Shown here in pieces: positions 1 to 10,879 of a stretch of 64,000 nt of DNA. Source of the stretch: Petunia secreta. Lineage: Eukaryota; Streptophyta; Magnoliopsida; Solanales; Solanaceae. Position 1 is the stretch's first letter; each line of letters begins with the position of its first letter. Location: positions 26,560,001 to 26,624,000 of the forward strand of contig JARKIP010000048.1 of assembly GCA_029990175.1 (NCBI GenBank), written 5' to 3'. The translations under genes and the position numbers were made by a program. Below the pieces are notes generated by a model. It was not told where the DNA came from and made no database searches. It saw nothing but the letters and a program-made list of their open reading frames with translations.

Positions 1-165
1 GTAGGTTCTACATATGTAGTATTACGTTCTGAATCTGGAGTACTTGGCCTAGGATCACTAGGAGTAGGCTTCTTCTTTGGCCCAGGAGCCTTTCTTTTAG
101 AAATTGCCTTCTTAGGAGTCTTTGTAGGCTTCTTCTGCTCAACTTCATCTTTCAGTGTTAATTTT
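1..165 (-). pseudogene. possible lysine/proline-rich coding fragment, unidentified
   Basis: Read on the minus strand this stretch is open for about 50 codons and runs off the left window edge. It encodes a very basic peptide rich in Lys, Pro, Ser and Thr (for example KKPTKTPKKAISKRKAPG), the look of a disordered nuclear or DNA-binding tail. There is no recognisable domain, and no start codon is assigned because the frame simply emerges from AT-rich sequence near 165. It could be the end of an exon of a transposase-like or nuclear protein whose remainder lies left of the window, or chance. Function unknown. Confidence 0.25.
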
Positions 166-680
166 ATCGGTCATAAATTTACCATTTTTCTGCAAAATAA
201 GGGGATACAAATTTTAGATACAGAAAATCATGAATATCCAATAAGGTTTTCTTAACCTCTTACGAATTGTTGTGGAAATATTTTAGTTGTTTGGAATATC
301 AAACGACATATAACTGCAATAACTTCTATTTGCAACCAAATAAAGCACCATTGGTTCACAAAAACCCCAGAAATCATCAAAATCTAACCAACAAAAGTAA
401 AAACCCTAAAATTCTCCATAGAACAACGAAAAACTCCTTTTGTAGTTCGGAACTACTTTTCCTATTAAAACACATAATGCCATTAAATTTCCATACAATA
501 TTACACCTTTTGTTCAAAAACACACACCCAAAGCAACTTTAATCATAGATGATGAAGATATTAAAAAAACCTTAGGTTTTAAAGTTTCACCATAATTTAA
601 AAAACAAAGACAATGTTTACCTTTTTTAGTCAATGCACTGCGAATATATGTTGTTTTGATGGTTGGATTGCTTGAAGAAA
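166..680. other. unannotated AT-rich segment
   Basis: No convincing gene. On the minus strand, 560-680 together with the start of the first 433-bp repeat resembles a CA/TC-rich 5' leader followed by a possible donor site (AAAAAGGTAAAC on the minus strand, near 620), so it may be a transcribed leader. No protein is recognisable. Confidence 0.3.
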
Positions 681-1546
681 TGCTTGAACGACGGAGATTT
701 TGAGAATTTTGGTTGAAATGTTTTGTGCAAATTGTGTGCAAGTTCTGTTTGAAGTTAAGTGATGGGAGATATGGTGAGAGACACGCGGGAGGTGGGAAGT
801 TCCCAAGATTTGAAATGCTTTCTTTCATATTTTAATAATGGCCCTCAAGTTTTAAAAACATTAATTTGGTCCATGATTAGTCGTAACCACACTTAGAATA
901 AAAAGAAAATGCAAAAGAAAAAGTGAGGCCCTGCCACGCCAAAAAAGAACTTGAGGGGTTCTGGAATGCCCATTTCCTCTAGACTCTTACTTTTGTATAT
1001 GCATTCCCATCATATCCAAAAAGAAGAAAAGAAGTAGGAGAAAGAGGTCCAGAATAATGAGGAAGATGGCAAAACTCATCAAGATTTTTGGAAGACAGCT
1101 AGGGCTGATCCCATGCTTGAACGACGGAGATTTTGAGAATTTTGGTTGAAATATTTTGTGCAAATTGTGTGCAAGTTCTGTTTGAAGTTAAGTGATGGGA
1201 GATATGGTGAGAGACACGCGGGAGGTGGGAAGTTCCCAAGATTTGAAATGCTTTCTTTCATATTTAAATAATGGCCCTCAAGTTTTAAAAACATTAATTT
1301 GGTTCATGATTAGTCGTAATCACACTTAGAATAAAAAGAAAATGCAAAAGAAAAAGTGAGGCCCTGCCACGCCAAAAAAGAACTTGAGGGGTTCTGGAAT
1401 GCCCATTTCCTCTAGACTCTTACTTTTGTATATGCATTCCCATCATATCCAAAAAGAAGAAAAGAAGTAGGAGAAAGAGGTCCAGAATAATGAGGAAGAT
1501 GGCAAAACTCATCAAGATTTTTGGAAGACAGCTAGGGCTGATCCCA
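681..1546. repeat. 433-bp tandem duplication (two copies)
   Basis: Positions 681-1113 and 1114-1546 are the same 433-bp sequence in direct tandem, with only a handful of substitutions seen by eye (for example near 713/1146, 834/1267 and 876/1309). Both copies begin TGCTTGAACGACGG. The sequence following copy 2 also begins TGC, so the junction has 3-bp microhomology. The unit carries a pyrimidine-rich minus-strand leader-like part (681-830) and a purine-rich part (890-1060). No coding function is recognised. The low divergence implies a recent duplication. Confidence 0.9.
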
Positions 1547-1611
1547 TGCAAACAGACATGCATGCGTAGGCGGACAAACTCCCCTTGAACGGACGTCTAT
1601 ATTGCGAAGCA

Positions 1612-3012
1612 AGTAGTCTGCCCTTCCGCCCAACCTGAGGCGAAGAAACAGAGAAAGAAGAGTGCTCCAAAGACAACAGAACGAGTAGTGCGTGTCCAGC
1701 GCAAGGTCGTGACTGAAGTCACAATTGAGTCCTAGTCGAGTCCCTGGAGCAAGTGTTTTCATTGAGGGACGAATCAAGTGGTGAAGCTTCAAAGACCTCA
1801 TGCCTACACGAAATCATTGACATTGACGTGTCCAGAGTCACTGAAGGAGCTTCAAAAGAAAATATCATTGAGGCTGAGTCTCACCCCATGTCCGCTGACG
1901 TATGGGTTGGGGGCAGGACTGCTGAAGAAGCAGTAGAGTTGCCAAGAGATCATATGGAAGCATCGTACAGGAAGATTGTGATATCAATTACCCCGAAGGT
2001 GGATCTCCTTGCGTCTCTGAGGCATGCTGCACAATATTTCACACATCTAGCCAGCCTAATTGAGAAGGGGCGATTCAATAAGCTGAGCATGGAGGGGATC
2101 TTATGTCAAAGTGTTTATAATGCTATTTGGGTAAGTTAGCTCTTCGGTCTTTCGTTTGTAAATTTGCTTCCATAATCTTTGTGGTAAAGTTATTTCTTTT
2201 ACAGGGCATGATATGTTCAATCGAAGCCCTAGATCGGTTGCCAGAGCGGGAAGCTCAAGTGAAGGAACTAATAGATTCGAATAAGAATTTAGCATACTAG
2301 CTTAAGAAAATAAAAAAGGCATTGTGGAGTTTATTGTGGAGCTCAGCGTAGAAACCAATGCCTCCAAGAGCTCCAAAAGAGCAGCCGCTGCAAGGAGGAG
2401 GCTCATGCTCTGGAAATGTCCAAAGTAATGAAGAGGTTCAAGAGCTGGAAGTTGAAGGTTAGCATTAAAACTCCGAGATAAAAAGTTGATTGAGGATCAT
2501 ATTAAGGCAGTCTCCATATATGCTATTCAGGAAATGAAAGTGAGGGAGTTGGAGGAGCTGTTGCAACAAGTCCCTTCTATTATCATTGAGGTCACACAGC
2601 TTCGGGAGAGGTAGAGAATCTACAGGGAGAGAAGGATGGCCTTGTGAGGAAGTTGAGGGCCAAGAAGAAAAAAGCTTTCGTTGAACAGAATTGGGTGGCC
2701 AATCAAACTCGCTTGAACTCGCTTAAGAAATTTAATTTAGGAGCGTTAGATCTTCCTTCCGAGATTGCTACGGCAGGGGCTCTTGCTGCTAGTGCTCGTA
2801 AGGTAGCTGATAACTTCCCCTCAAGTGAGGACTCCGAAGAGGAGTATGATGAAAAAGATGAGGAAAGCAAAGCCTCTGAAAATGAAAAAGGGGGAGACGA
2901 TGCACCTTCTGCTGTAGGTGATGTACCATCCGCTACAACTTTACCTCCAGCCATCAGACATTTCCCTTCTACTTCTGTTGTATGGGCTCCTCCAAATACA
3001 TCTGCACCTTAG
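1612..3012 (+). pseudogene. antisense accessory ORF (aORF) of a Tat-lineage retrotransposon, degraded
   Basis: A plus-strand coding region downstream of, and antisense to, the minus-strand Tat pol. Visible parts in order: a Lys/Arg-rich NLS-like segment (KKQRKKKSAPK, about 1642-1680), a frameshift near 1740, a region open from 1753 to 2130, a 74-bp GT-AG intron (2131-2204), an exon continuing as a coiled-coil-like Glu/Lys/Leu-rich stretch with stops (first TAG about 2298), and a final open stretch 2620-3012. That last part has a basic KLRAKKKKAF segment, an Ala-rich turn and a strongly acidic Ser/Glu/Asp tail before the stop at 3010. Extra ORFs in sense or antisense orientation between pol and the 3' LTR are known for Tat elements (Grande gene23 encodes a nuclear protein). 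The assignment here rests on position, strand and composition. No plant mobile domain is visible. Several stops and frame changes make it a pseudogene. Confidence 0.6.
2131..2204 (+). other. predicted 74-bp spliceosomal intron in the aORF
   Basis: Donor G|GTAAGTTAG follows a complete Trp codon (2128-2130). The acceptor is preceded by a T-rich tract (TATTTCTTTTACAG|GG, ending 2204). Without splicing the frame stops at the TAG within the donor region. With splicing it continues in frame for about 31 codons. Short T-rich introns of this size are typical of plant genes. Predicted from sequence only. Confidence 0.7.
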
Positions 3013-3719
3013 ATTTTTATACGGCAGTTATAAATATATATTTTTGCAGGTCTTAGTGCCCATACTTTAATGAAAGTTGTTATACTTTTGTTTTGTCTCA
3101 TTTGGATGTATGTCACATAATACTTAGAATAATTTCAAAGCCGTATTTCGTAGGACTTAAAAAAATTGGAGACTGTATCAGGATCATATTTTAGTCGGAC
3201 TCATATTTCATATCAATGCGAGCAAGAATGGCGTCTCGTTCTTATGTTACGACAATTTGGTTTAGTGATTTGTTCGTTAGTTAAAACATATCGGATGCAA
3301 AAAATAACAAAGTAAATTCAACCATGCAATCTAACTTCAGAAATTCATGCAATGAGGTGTAGAAAGTCGTAAATAAGAGTTAGAATATTTCATCATTTCA
3401 AAAGATATTTGGTGTTACATTAAGCCTAGTTATAATGACACAGAGGCATAAAAGTAGCTGTTATCGGGCGCTAATTACATTCCAAAGCTTATAAGTAAAA
3501 CAAGTCCACGGGTTTAGATGACTTGATGACTGTCTTCGCGCAATTTCATCAGTAATAAATCACGGACAGGCATCGTTGCAGGGTGTTGGACTTCGTACTA
3601 ACTCTTCCATTTCTTTAGTGTTCGGGTGTGAATTATGAGGATCCGAGCATTAATGATTCGTTCACCCCCACTTCCTAATAAGGTAAGCAAAGGTAATGGT
3701 GGGGTTTTATAACAACCCT
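3013..3719. other. 3' region between aORF and pol end of the host Tat element
   Basis: About 700 bp with no ORF of note. It separates the plus-strand accessory ORF from the convergent minus-strand pol, so it should hold the 3' ends of both transcripts. AATAAA-like and T-rich motifs occur but none is decisive. Confidence 0.4.
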
Positions 3720-4603
3720 ACCCAGGAGTTCGAGCGGTTTGAGGCTCAATTTTCTCCATGGGTGAATTTTAGCTATTTAAATAACAATTGAACGGAAATA
3801 GATATACCTTCCATAATACTGCTTTTAATTGGAGATTTTCCAATTTGATGGAATGACTTCTTATCAAACGTTTCCAGCTGGTATGTTCCCATTCAAACTA
3901 CCTTGGAGACTCTGTATGGACCTTTCCAATTGGCGCCAAACTTTTCAACATTGAGTTCCTTAGTCATTTTCTTTATAGCTCTGAGTACGTAGTCTCTGAC
4001 CTTGAAACTCTTATACTTAGGCTTTTTGGTCAAGTAACTTTTGATCTACCGCTTCTGGGGTGCCATCCATATCAAAGTCAGTTCTATCTGACATTCTAAT
4101 ACATCCAACTCCACTTGCATTGCTTCTTTGTTTGACTCCTCGGTAGCATGAGCGTGCCACAAACTTGGCTCCCAACTTCTATGGAGATTAAAGTATTCAT
4201 CCTGTAATGAAGAAAAAAAGGTGTTTCCCCCATACTATTTTCTCCGTCGTTCATTAGCCCACAACACTCTGGAAAGTTCATCCGGCTACAGAACCTTTGA
4301 TTCTTGGAGCGTTTTCTTCAGCTTTTCAAGTATGGCTCTGTTCGAAGACTCAGCTTTCCCATTTTTACTTGGGTAATACAACATTAATAACACCCTCATT
4401 ATCCCCCATTTTCCAAATAAATGTGTGACCTTAGATCTAATGAACAACGGACAGTTGTCGCACATGATTTTTTTGGGACTCTGAATCGATAGATAATATT
4501 TTTCAAATAAAATCAATAACTTCCTTCTCTCCAACTTTAGCGAAAGCTCCCGCTTCAACCCATTTGGAAAAAAAATCTGTAAAAGACAAGCAGATATCTC
4601 ACC
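3720..4603 (-). pseudogene. Ty3/gypsy (Tat) integrase, C-terminal half, host element
   Basis: The minus strand shows the integrase catalytic core and C-terminal domain of a Ty3/gypsy polyprotein. Recognisable segments include IMCDNCPLFIRSKVTHLF (catalytic Asp, 4430-4485), YYPSKNGKAESSNR with the catalytic Glu (4330-4385), the GETPFFLHYRMNTLISIEVG segment (4155-4235), and the C-terminal KVRDYV...GPYRVSKVV segment (about 3890-4010). Several frameshifts and stops interrupt it. The sequence ends abruptly at 4603, where a solo LTR begins. The upstream continuation of the same domain is at 18644-18709, past that LTR, with the target duplication TCACC on both sides. The enzyme inserted retrotransposon cDNA into host chromosomes; this copy is dead. 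Confidence 0.88.
4599..4603. repeat. TSD of solo LTR 4604-18643 (TCACC, left)
   Basis: TCACC at 4599-4603 directly abuts TGTAATCACC. The identical pentamer at 18644-18648 follows the other LTR end (...GTGTGACA). Together they define a 5-bp target-site duplication. Confidence 0.88.
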
Positions 4604-4942
4604 TGTAATCACCCAATTTTGTCACGCATTCAAGTAATTTTTTCCAAAAAATAGCTGCACTAGTTTATTTAGAATTTTGCTATTTGCCATCTATTTTTCT
4701 CATCTCTTTTAGCATACTGTCTAATTGATTGGTAGGAAAAATATCAGAATATTGTAACATAAAAAAGGATTGTATTTGTATGTTATGTTTAGTTGGCCCC
4801 TTATGTGCTAGTAAAAATATTTATTGTGTGTTCTTCTCGTTAATTATGTTTGTTAATTTAATTAATAAGTTGTCATAGTTATTAAAGTGGGCCAATAAGG
4901 TTGATTTGGTATAAGGGAATTTTGATCCAATTTGTTGCCCGC

Positions 4943-4947
4943 CAGCC
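4943..4947. repeat. TSD of solo LTR 4948-7482 (CAGCC, left)
   Basis: CAGCC at 4943-4947 and again at 7483-7487, each abutting an LTR terminus. Confidence 0.9.
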
Positions 4948-5569
4948 TGACACGACCCGAAATCCGGCTAGGCCGTGCGGGCACCCGACATCCTCCCCTA
5001 GACCCGTCGGGCGAACCCTTACCAATTAAATTAGAAAAATAAATATACCAATTCATAAATAAGGACAAGACTAAAAAAATACAGACATACTAGGTTTAGG
5101 GCTATCCAGACTAGACATCTAAGAGTACAAAAGAAGACAAATACCTCCTGAAGGGAGCAAAATGTAACTGAAATAATAACAAATAAACTAGTGGCCATCC
5201 GAAATAAAAGCTGGCTCACCCTGACAGCTGACGTCGTCTTCGCTCCTTCACAACGTGGCGAACTCCATCCTGGAGAGAACCTGCCGAAACGAAATAGATA
5301 GACAAGAAACAAACAACAAACAAGGGTGAGTCAAAAGGACTCAATAAGTGGGGCAGACTAGCCACCTCAAAAAATAGGATAGCTAGCCAGGGAGAAAGAA
5401 ACAGATAAACAAAATTCCTCTTATTTAAATTAAGAAAAGGCAGAGCCAGATAATAACTAGAAACACGTATGGAATCACAAACTCATTAAAACCAGGAACG
5501 TAAGATAGCCAGAACACATAGGTATTCCGAACATATCAGCAATCAGAAATACATCATATCGTCGCGGTG

Positions 5570-5690
5570 TTCAACCCAATCCATATATTTATACCATTGC
5601 GGCGTGCAACCCGATCCATACATTTATATCGTTGCGGCGTGCAACCCGATCCATATATATATACCGTTGCGGCGTGCAACCCGATCCCCG
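5570..5690. repeat. 35-bp minisatellite in LTR
   Basis: About four head-to-tail copies of a 35-bp unit built around GCGGCGTGCAACCCGATCC with an AT-rich spacer. The same unit occurs about seven times in each LTR of the inner element (24775-25006 and 30304-30535). Confidence 0.85.
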
Positions 5691-5864
5691 CAACTCAGAA
5701 TACGAGCCAGAAATATATAGGCAAACTGAGATATGTCCACAACATGGTGTACATACCGCATACATAAAACACAACACAATACACACAATAGTTAATATGC
5801 GGTGGAATGAGATGGGATGAATCCGGTATGATGCAATGCAGTCACATATGCCTGATACCTATCT

Positions 5865-6175
5865 CCGGCGCGGGACTCTCATCGTCTACCAGGAGATATA
5901 TACAATAATGACCCTTCACCGGCTCGGGACCCTCATCGATTACCGGGAAGTATATACAATGATGACCCTTCACCGGTGCGGGACTCTCATCGCCAACCGG
6001 GAAGTATATGCAATAATGACCCTTCGCCGGTGCGGGACTCTCATCGCCAACTGGGAAGTATATGCAATAAAGACCCTTCGCTGGTGCAGGACTCTCATCG
6101 CCAATCGGAAAGTATATGCAATAATGACCCTTCGCCGGTGCGGGACTCTCATCGCCAACCGGGAAGTGTATGCAA
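5865..6175. repeat. 54-bp minisatellite in LTR
   Basis: Six copies of a 54-bp unit containing GCGGGACTCTCATCGCC and AAGTATATGCAATAATG. The unit length is a multiple of three, so the array stays open in several frames and creates spurious long ORFs on both strands. Confidence 0.88.
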
Positions 6176-7487
6176 TGCTAAAAACCAGAGTGCAATGCTC
6201 ATATGTTCAATGCAATACCAACAACAGGGCATAATATATAATATACAATGTAAATTCAAAGCTAAGGCGTAAAGAGTACGCCTGTCGGCAGCTACACACG
6301 TAAGGAACACAGGGCAGAAAATCCACGAGGCCAGGTGCCTCCAAGGAAATGGATATAAACACTTACCTCATTTCAAAGTTAACACTGCTACCCAACAACC
6401 GCTTTATTCTTTGAATTCATTGCCAAACGATCCCACTGTGTTCAATAAGCAGAAAAATATATAACATTAAGCTGAAGGCTTCATTCCTTACGTCTTAGGG
6501 CAATCCGGTTAGGAACCCGATACCCTATTCGCATACGCAATACGCAGGCCAGGCCTATATACAGGGTTTAAGGTCACATAACCAAACCCCAAATAAATTA
6601 CATTTATATGTTGCCCATAACTCACCGAGTACGAATATATAATCAATTCCACTATCGGGGTCCAATTGACCCTTCAAATTATAAGTTGAACTTATTAAAA
6701 TGATGTCTAATATTCCAAGTTTTACCGTTAAAATACATTCAAACACACGTAATAAACTCAAATAATAAATTAGGATCATTACCTGAATGTGTCGGGGTAA
6801 AAATTCTACTATTTCCCCGTTTCTTATTTTCTCGCATTTTTCTGATAATTTTCTCTATTTTTCTTTCTGCATTTTTGTTTTGTATCTCTCTGTACATATG
6901 TTTCTTCTGTTCAATTAAAAAGGCTAAGGACCAAAAGTCCACCGCCATTCTCATTTTCTATTGTTTCGTTTCCTTTTTTTTCCTTTTCTTTTTATTTTCG
7001 CGACGAAAATTAAAACGGTACCCTACGATATTCGAAATAATTCTAACTTTTGCATACAAGTTATACAATATATAATGTAACATACTGGCGAAGGCGGATC
7101 TCAAATTGGACTCCCGAAATTCAAGATGCGAATTTAAATGAAAAAAGGTCAAATTATTTAACTTTCGGCATTTTAGCGGAAACTAGCCGAACAACATCGA
7201 AATTCACTTTCGAAAAATCAAAAAAGTCACAAATAATCATACGAACCTAACGGCACATTTGGATTTCAAATCGGAGCTCATTCGCCAAAACCGAGCTCGA
7301 AAATCTCTTTTTTAATATTTATCGACAATAAAAACTGAAACCTTCTTCCGATGCCTACCAAACGAGGTCTGATTTAGCTCAAATTTTACAGACAGGTCCT
7401 AATGGACATTACGAATATTTTAAAATTATCGGCATGCCAATCGGAGTCCTAACTTCCGAAACGATTAACCGAGGTCGTTTCACAGCC

Positions 7488-9280
7488 CAACTTCAGCCAA
7501 CCCGGCCCATAACTCTCATGTATAAAAGCCATTTTTCTCATTTTTCCCAACTCTCAATCTTGAACAAAACTCTGGCCAATTTTTCCCCATCGCCAAAAAC
7601 CGCAGCCAACCACCGCCGAAGACAACATATACCTACTTTCGAGCCAACATATACACATTTCTGGAATCCTCTCGACTCCCTCTTTCAGATTTTCAAGCCT
7701 ATTTTACGAAAAGTCTAGCGAATCGACGTAGATCGAAGTTTTAAATATGATCAAAACCCTAACTCCGGAAAAGTGAATTTTTTCGGCCAAACCTTGCATC
7801 TCCAACCTCCTCGCAGTCTCCTCTACATGTTTACTAAGGCACTTTTCATTGAAAAACCCACATTGTCTCTGTCTTCTTTATTCTACACAATTTTCTATTT
7901 TTTCTCTCTGCAGTGAATGTTGGTGTTTCGTGGTGGCGTGCGAAAATTGCCTCAATAATTAGAGCAGCGGCGATTCATCATGTTGATCGTATTATCGTGA
8001 GGAGATCTTTATTTTGAAATTTTTGGTTCGATTTTGAACTTGTTTTAGGGGTTATGCCAAGGTGTGGTGGCGTCGGGCTTTAGCGATGGCGACAAGGCGA
8101 GGCAGCGGAGATGGCAGTGATGATTGATTTTTGATGCTATTAACATGGCAGTGAGGCTACATTGTTTGGAAAGCAGTGGCATTGCTACGATGTACGAACA
8201 GGTTAGTTGATCGACTGAAAGCAAGTAAAGAACAAAGTATGTTTCTGGCTTCCTATTGTCGTTAATTTTTTAAGCATTAAAGTGCAATTGGACTCCTTTT
8301 TGTGGGATGTGAAATTGTATATTCTTGTGGTCAAAACAATACACAAAGTATAAAACTTTATCTTTGTCTCAAATGGTACAAGCTGGTGTTCTGTTGTGTT
8401 TAGGATATAATGGTATATCTGGATTTCTTTGTGTGTTTGTGTGTGTATATGTCTGCTTTTGTATAATTCTATGTTCATATGAGTTATTCGTTCTACCCGT
8501 TTGTGTTTCTGTGCAAACTAGTATCTCTTGTTGTTTCATGTGATCTAGTATGGTCTATTTGTATGGCTTTTAGACATAATAAAGTTATTTGTTACCACAC
8601 TCAGTTCATGTATCAATGAGTTAATGTGATTTTGGTCCTACTTTATGTATAAAGTGTGTTGTTGATTTTTGTGCAATTCTTGACATGAAGGTATGTGTAA
8701 ACTCTGCCTATGTTAGCATGTGTAAGTTTGTGTGCTAATAGCATCTAAGGTTTTCGGAAGCTTGTATCCTCTTGACTCTGTCCAAAATGTGAAAAATAGG
8801 ATTTTAAAGTAATCTTAGCATTTCTCTTTAGTTCTTTGTCATTTTTTTGGTATGCTACGAATGAAATTTGTTAGAAGCTTGTTTCGACTATCTTAGTTCG
8901 TTTCTTTTTCTAAGATCTAAAATGTTAGTTAGTATGTTTAACTTAGCTTGCTTAAGTTTTACTCTGGGACTGTTTTAGCTAGAAATTAGATCTTGGTATT
9001 AGTTTTTTAGACTTAAGTCCATCCATTTTGTGCAAAAGTTATCTGGGATGACTTTGGGGGCATTAGTTTTCTCTTAAGCTTAAGTTTGAGTAGGTCTTGG
9101 GCTGAATTTATTTTTAAAGGAGTTGGGATCGGATTTGTAATGTTAGTATAAAATGGTATTGGGTTGGGCTATAACAAGTCCAAGCCCAATAACGCTTTAA
9201 CATTTCAGCTTTTTGGACAGTGTAGGGGGTTGAAAACACTATCCAAGATACCTTTAAAAAATAGGCTTTCTAGACATAGC
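7488..9280 (+). other. middle part of the Tat-type solo LTR, non-coding
   Basis: This 1.8-kb block contains the promoter, then a leader with proline-codon-like CCG triplets (7560-7800), then T-rich sequence without ORFs of note. A possible splice donor occurs near 8200 (GAACAG|GTTAGT). No gene recognised. Confidence 0.5.
7521..7528 (+). promoter_or_regulatory. TATA box of the Tat-type solo LTR
   Basis: TATAAAAG on the plus strand, followed by a CT/CA-rich leader-like stretch (7540-7700) typical of the R-U5 region. The related LTR at 44292-47926 has TATAAAAG at the comparable place on its own coding strand (47570-47577, minus). Confidence 0.6.
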
Positions 9281-10076
9281 GCCCGTTTGGGTGAGCTTAT
9301 TTTAAGTAGCTTATAAGTAAAAGGAAAATTTTCAAAAATAGGCAGCCCAACCCACAATTACAAACATGAGACCATATTTTTTTTTCATGCATAACATTCA
9401 TCCCTAAAATTATAAATTTTAGCACTCCTTTATAAAAAACATCCTAGCTACCAAATCTCCCCCTCCCCAGCTACTGAGCCGCCGGCAAACACCCTCCCCG
9501 CCAATGGTGTCATTACTTTTTTTTTATTTTTCTGAATTTATGTTGTTTGTTGCGTCTATATCATTGCTTTGGACAAGTTTATACACACAAATATTCCCCC
9601 AAAAAATAAATTATACATGAATATACATAGATAAATGTGTAGCAATGAGAGAAATATAAAAATATACACAAAAAAAATCAAAATTCATATAAACATCATT
9701 AATATACAGATTTATTCACTCGCATATACACATTTATATAAATTTATACAATTTTATATACGTGTATAAATTTGTACAAAATTATATAAACTTGTGGCAT
9801 GCTGGTATCTCGAGAAAATGGTGACAGGTCGGGTAAGATTCAAAAATATGGGTCATTTTTGGTAATCTTCGTCTTTTGCTTGTCTTTTATTGTAATTATC
9901 CCTAAAGCCAAAAGTAGCTTATAAGCCACTTTTTGAGAAGTTAGGATTTCCTAACTTCTCACTTTTGGCTTTTTAAACCATATAAGGGCTTATAAGTCCA
10001 TAAATTTTTAAGTTATCAAACATTTACTAATGGGCTTATAAGTTTATAGTTCACTGTTAAGCTCACCTAAATGGGC
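9281..10076. mobile_element. MITE-like element with about 19-bp inverted termini (hAT-like), carrying an internal insertion
   Basis: The left end GCCCGTTTGGGTGAGCTTA (9281-9299) and the reverse complement of the right end (10058-10076) match at 17 of 19 positions. Subterminal AGCTTATAAG-type motifs are also inverted (9310-9318; 9912-9935 and 9985-10045). Such GCCC-ended, CTTATAAG-rich elements are typical plant hAT-type MITEs. No clean 8-bp target duplication is visible: CATAGC and CATAATC flank the ends. The middle (about 9323-9903) interrupts the palindromic design, suggesting a second insertion. Confidence 0.6.
9323..9903. mobile_element. putative second MITE nested in the first
   Basis: AT-rich block beginning GGAAAATTTTCAAAAATAG and ending TTGTAATTATCCC. 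The termini are imperfect inverted repeats of the kind seen in MULE-type MITEs. It separates two halves of the hAT-like MITE. Terminal identity is weak and no 9-bp duplication is seen. Confidence 0.35.
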
Positions 10077-10582
10077 TCATAATCAAGTATAGGGGCGTGG
10101 GGGTATGACAAGGTATGACTTCACCCCAACTAGCCCCCTTTTTCTTCGATAAATTTTTAAGCATTTACTCCATTTTGGGGGAAGAAAAAAATATAAGAAT
10201 TTGCTGAAAACAGAGAGCAAAAGATCAAAAACATTGAAAGCGTGAGAGAAAATAGTAAGGATATTTAGTGAGTTTAAGTGTAGAAGAATTAGAACAAAAA
10301 GCACTCTTAACTTGAGAGTTTTTTTGGGGTATAAAACCAAAGTGTAAGTCAAGGTTTGTACTGGTTTTAAGGGCTGTCTATTGCTGGTTACTTTGGGGTA
10401 TTTATACTATTCGTTTTGGCTATTTTGCATAAATATTTTTGGCTCATTGTGTTTGGATTTGTTGTTACTTTTAGGAGTTCTTTTACACAAAAGCAACTTT
10501 CCAAACTTTGCTTCAATCTTGTAATATTTTGAGCATTTGGCTATGAAATTTTCAGCATGTTTAAAGCTTAAGATTCATGTCA
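10077..10582 (+). other. continuation of Tat-type solo LTR
   Basis: No gene. Non-coding sequence between the MITE and the Athila-like element, interpreted as part of the solo LTR because sequence continues across the Athila-like insertion at 17400. Confidence 0.5.
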
Positions 10583-10879
10583 TATATTGATACGAGGCTA
10601 GATATTACAATAATTTCATGATATGAGGCTAGATATTGCAATAATTTCTATACTTTTGCCTCGTGTTCATGCTTCGACTTGTGATATTTATTGATAGTTT
10701 GAATGGAATTGCTCTTATTTGGTGTGTTTCACATTGTAGGAATTATGTTGATGATATGAAGTGTTCGTGGAGCAAAGTTTAGTGAAAACAAGGGTTTTGA
10801 AGTCTGAATAGAAGCCCGAGGGTCGAGCGAACCAAGACGTGGAGGAAAAACAAAGAAAAATTGAAGTCCCAGGTAAAGT

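Larger units (their letters stand above)
4948..7482 (-). mobile_element. Tekay-like solo LTR (2535 bp)
   Basis: On the plus strand it runs TGACACGACCC ... GGTCGTTTCA. Transcription orientation is minus, shown by the PBS and PPT positions in full copies of the same family at 18710-35908 and 24107-32056. It is flanked by the 5-bp duplication CAGCC and has no internal region, so it is a solo LTR. It carries two internal minisatellites: about four copies of a 35-bp unit (5570-5690) and six copies of a 54-bp unit (5865-6175). It is inserted in the Tat-type solo LTR. It is closer in layout to the inner element's LTRs than to the outer element's, whose minisatellite is different. Confidence 0.9.

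Noticed and set aside
4862..5312. Minus-strand ORFs with FRFGRFSPGWSSPRCEGAKT, recurring at 18867, 24260, 29789 and 33621
   Set aside because: The same LTR segment seen in all five family LTRs; it is non-coding LTR sequence and the recurrence reflects element copies, not a gene family.
5531..6176. CRISPR-like array of regularly spaced repeats
   Set aside because: Repeats are directly adjacent with no unique spacers, and the sequence is a plant LTR.
5836..6272. Overlapping ORFs of about 60-130 codons on both strands
   Set aside because: They are translations of the 54-bp LTR minisatellite, whose length is a multiple of three; no independent coding evidence.
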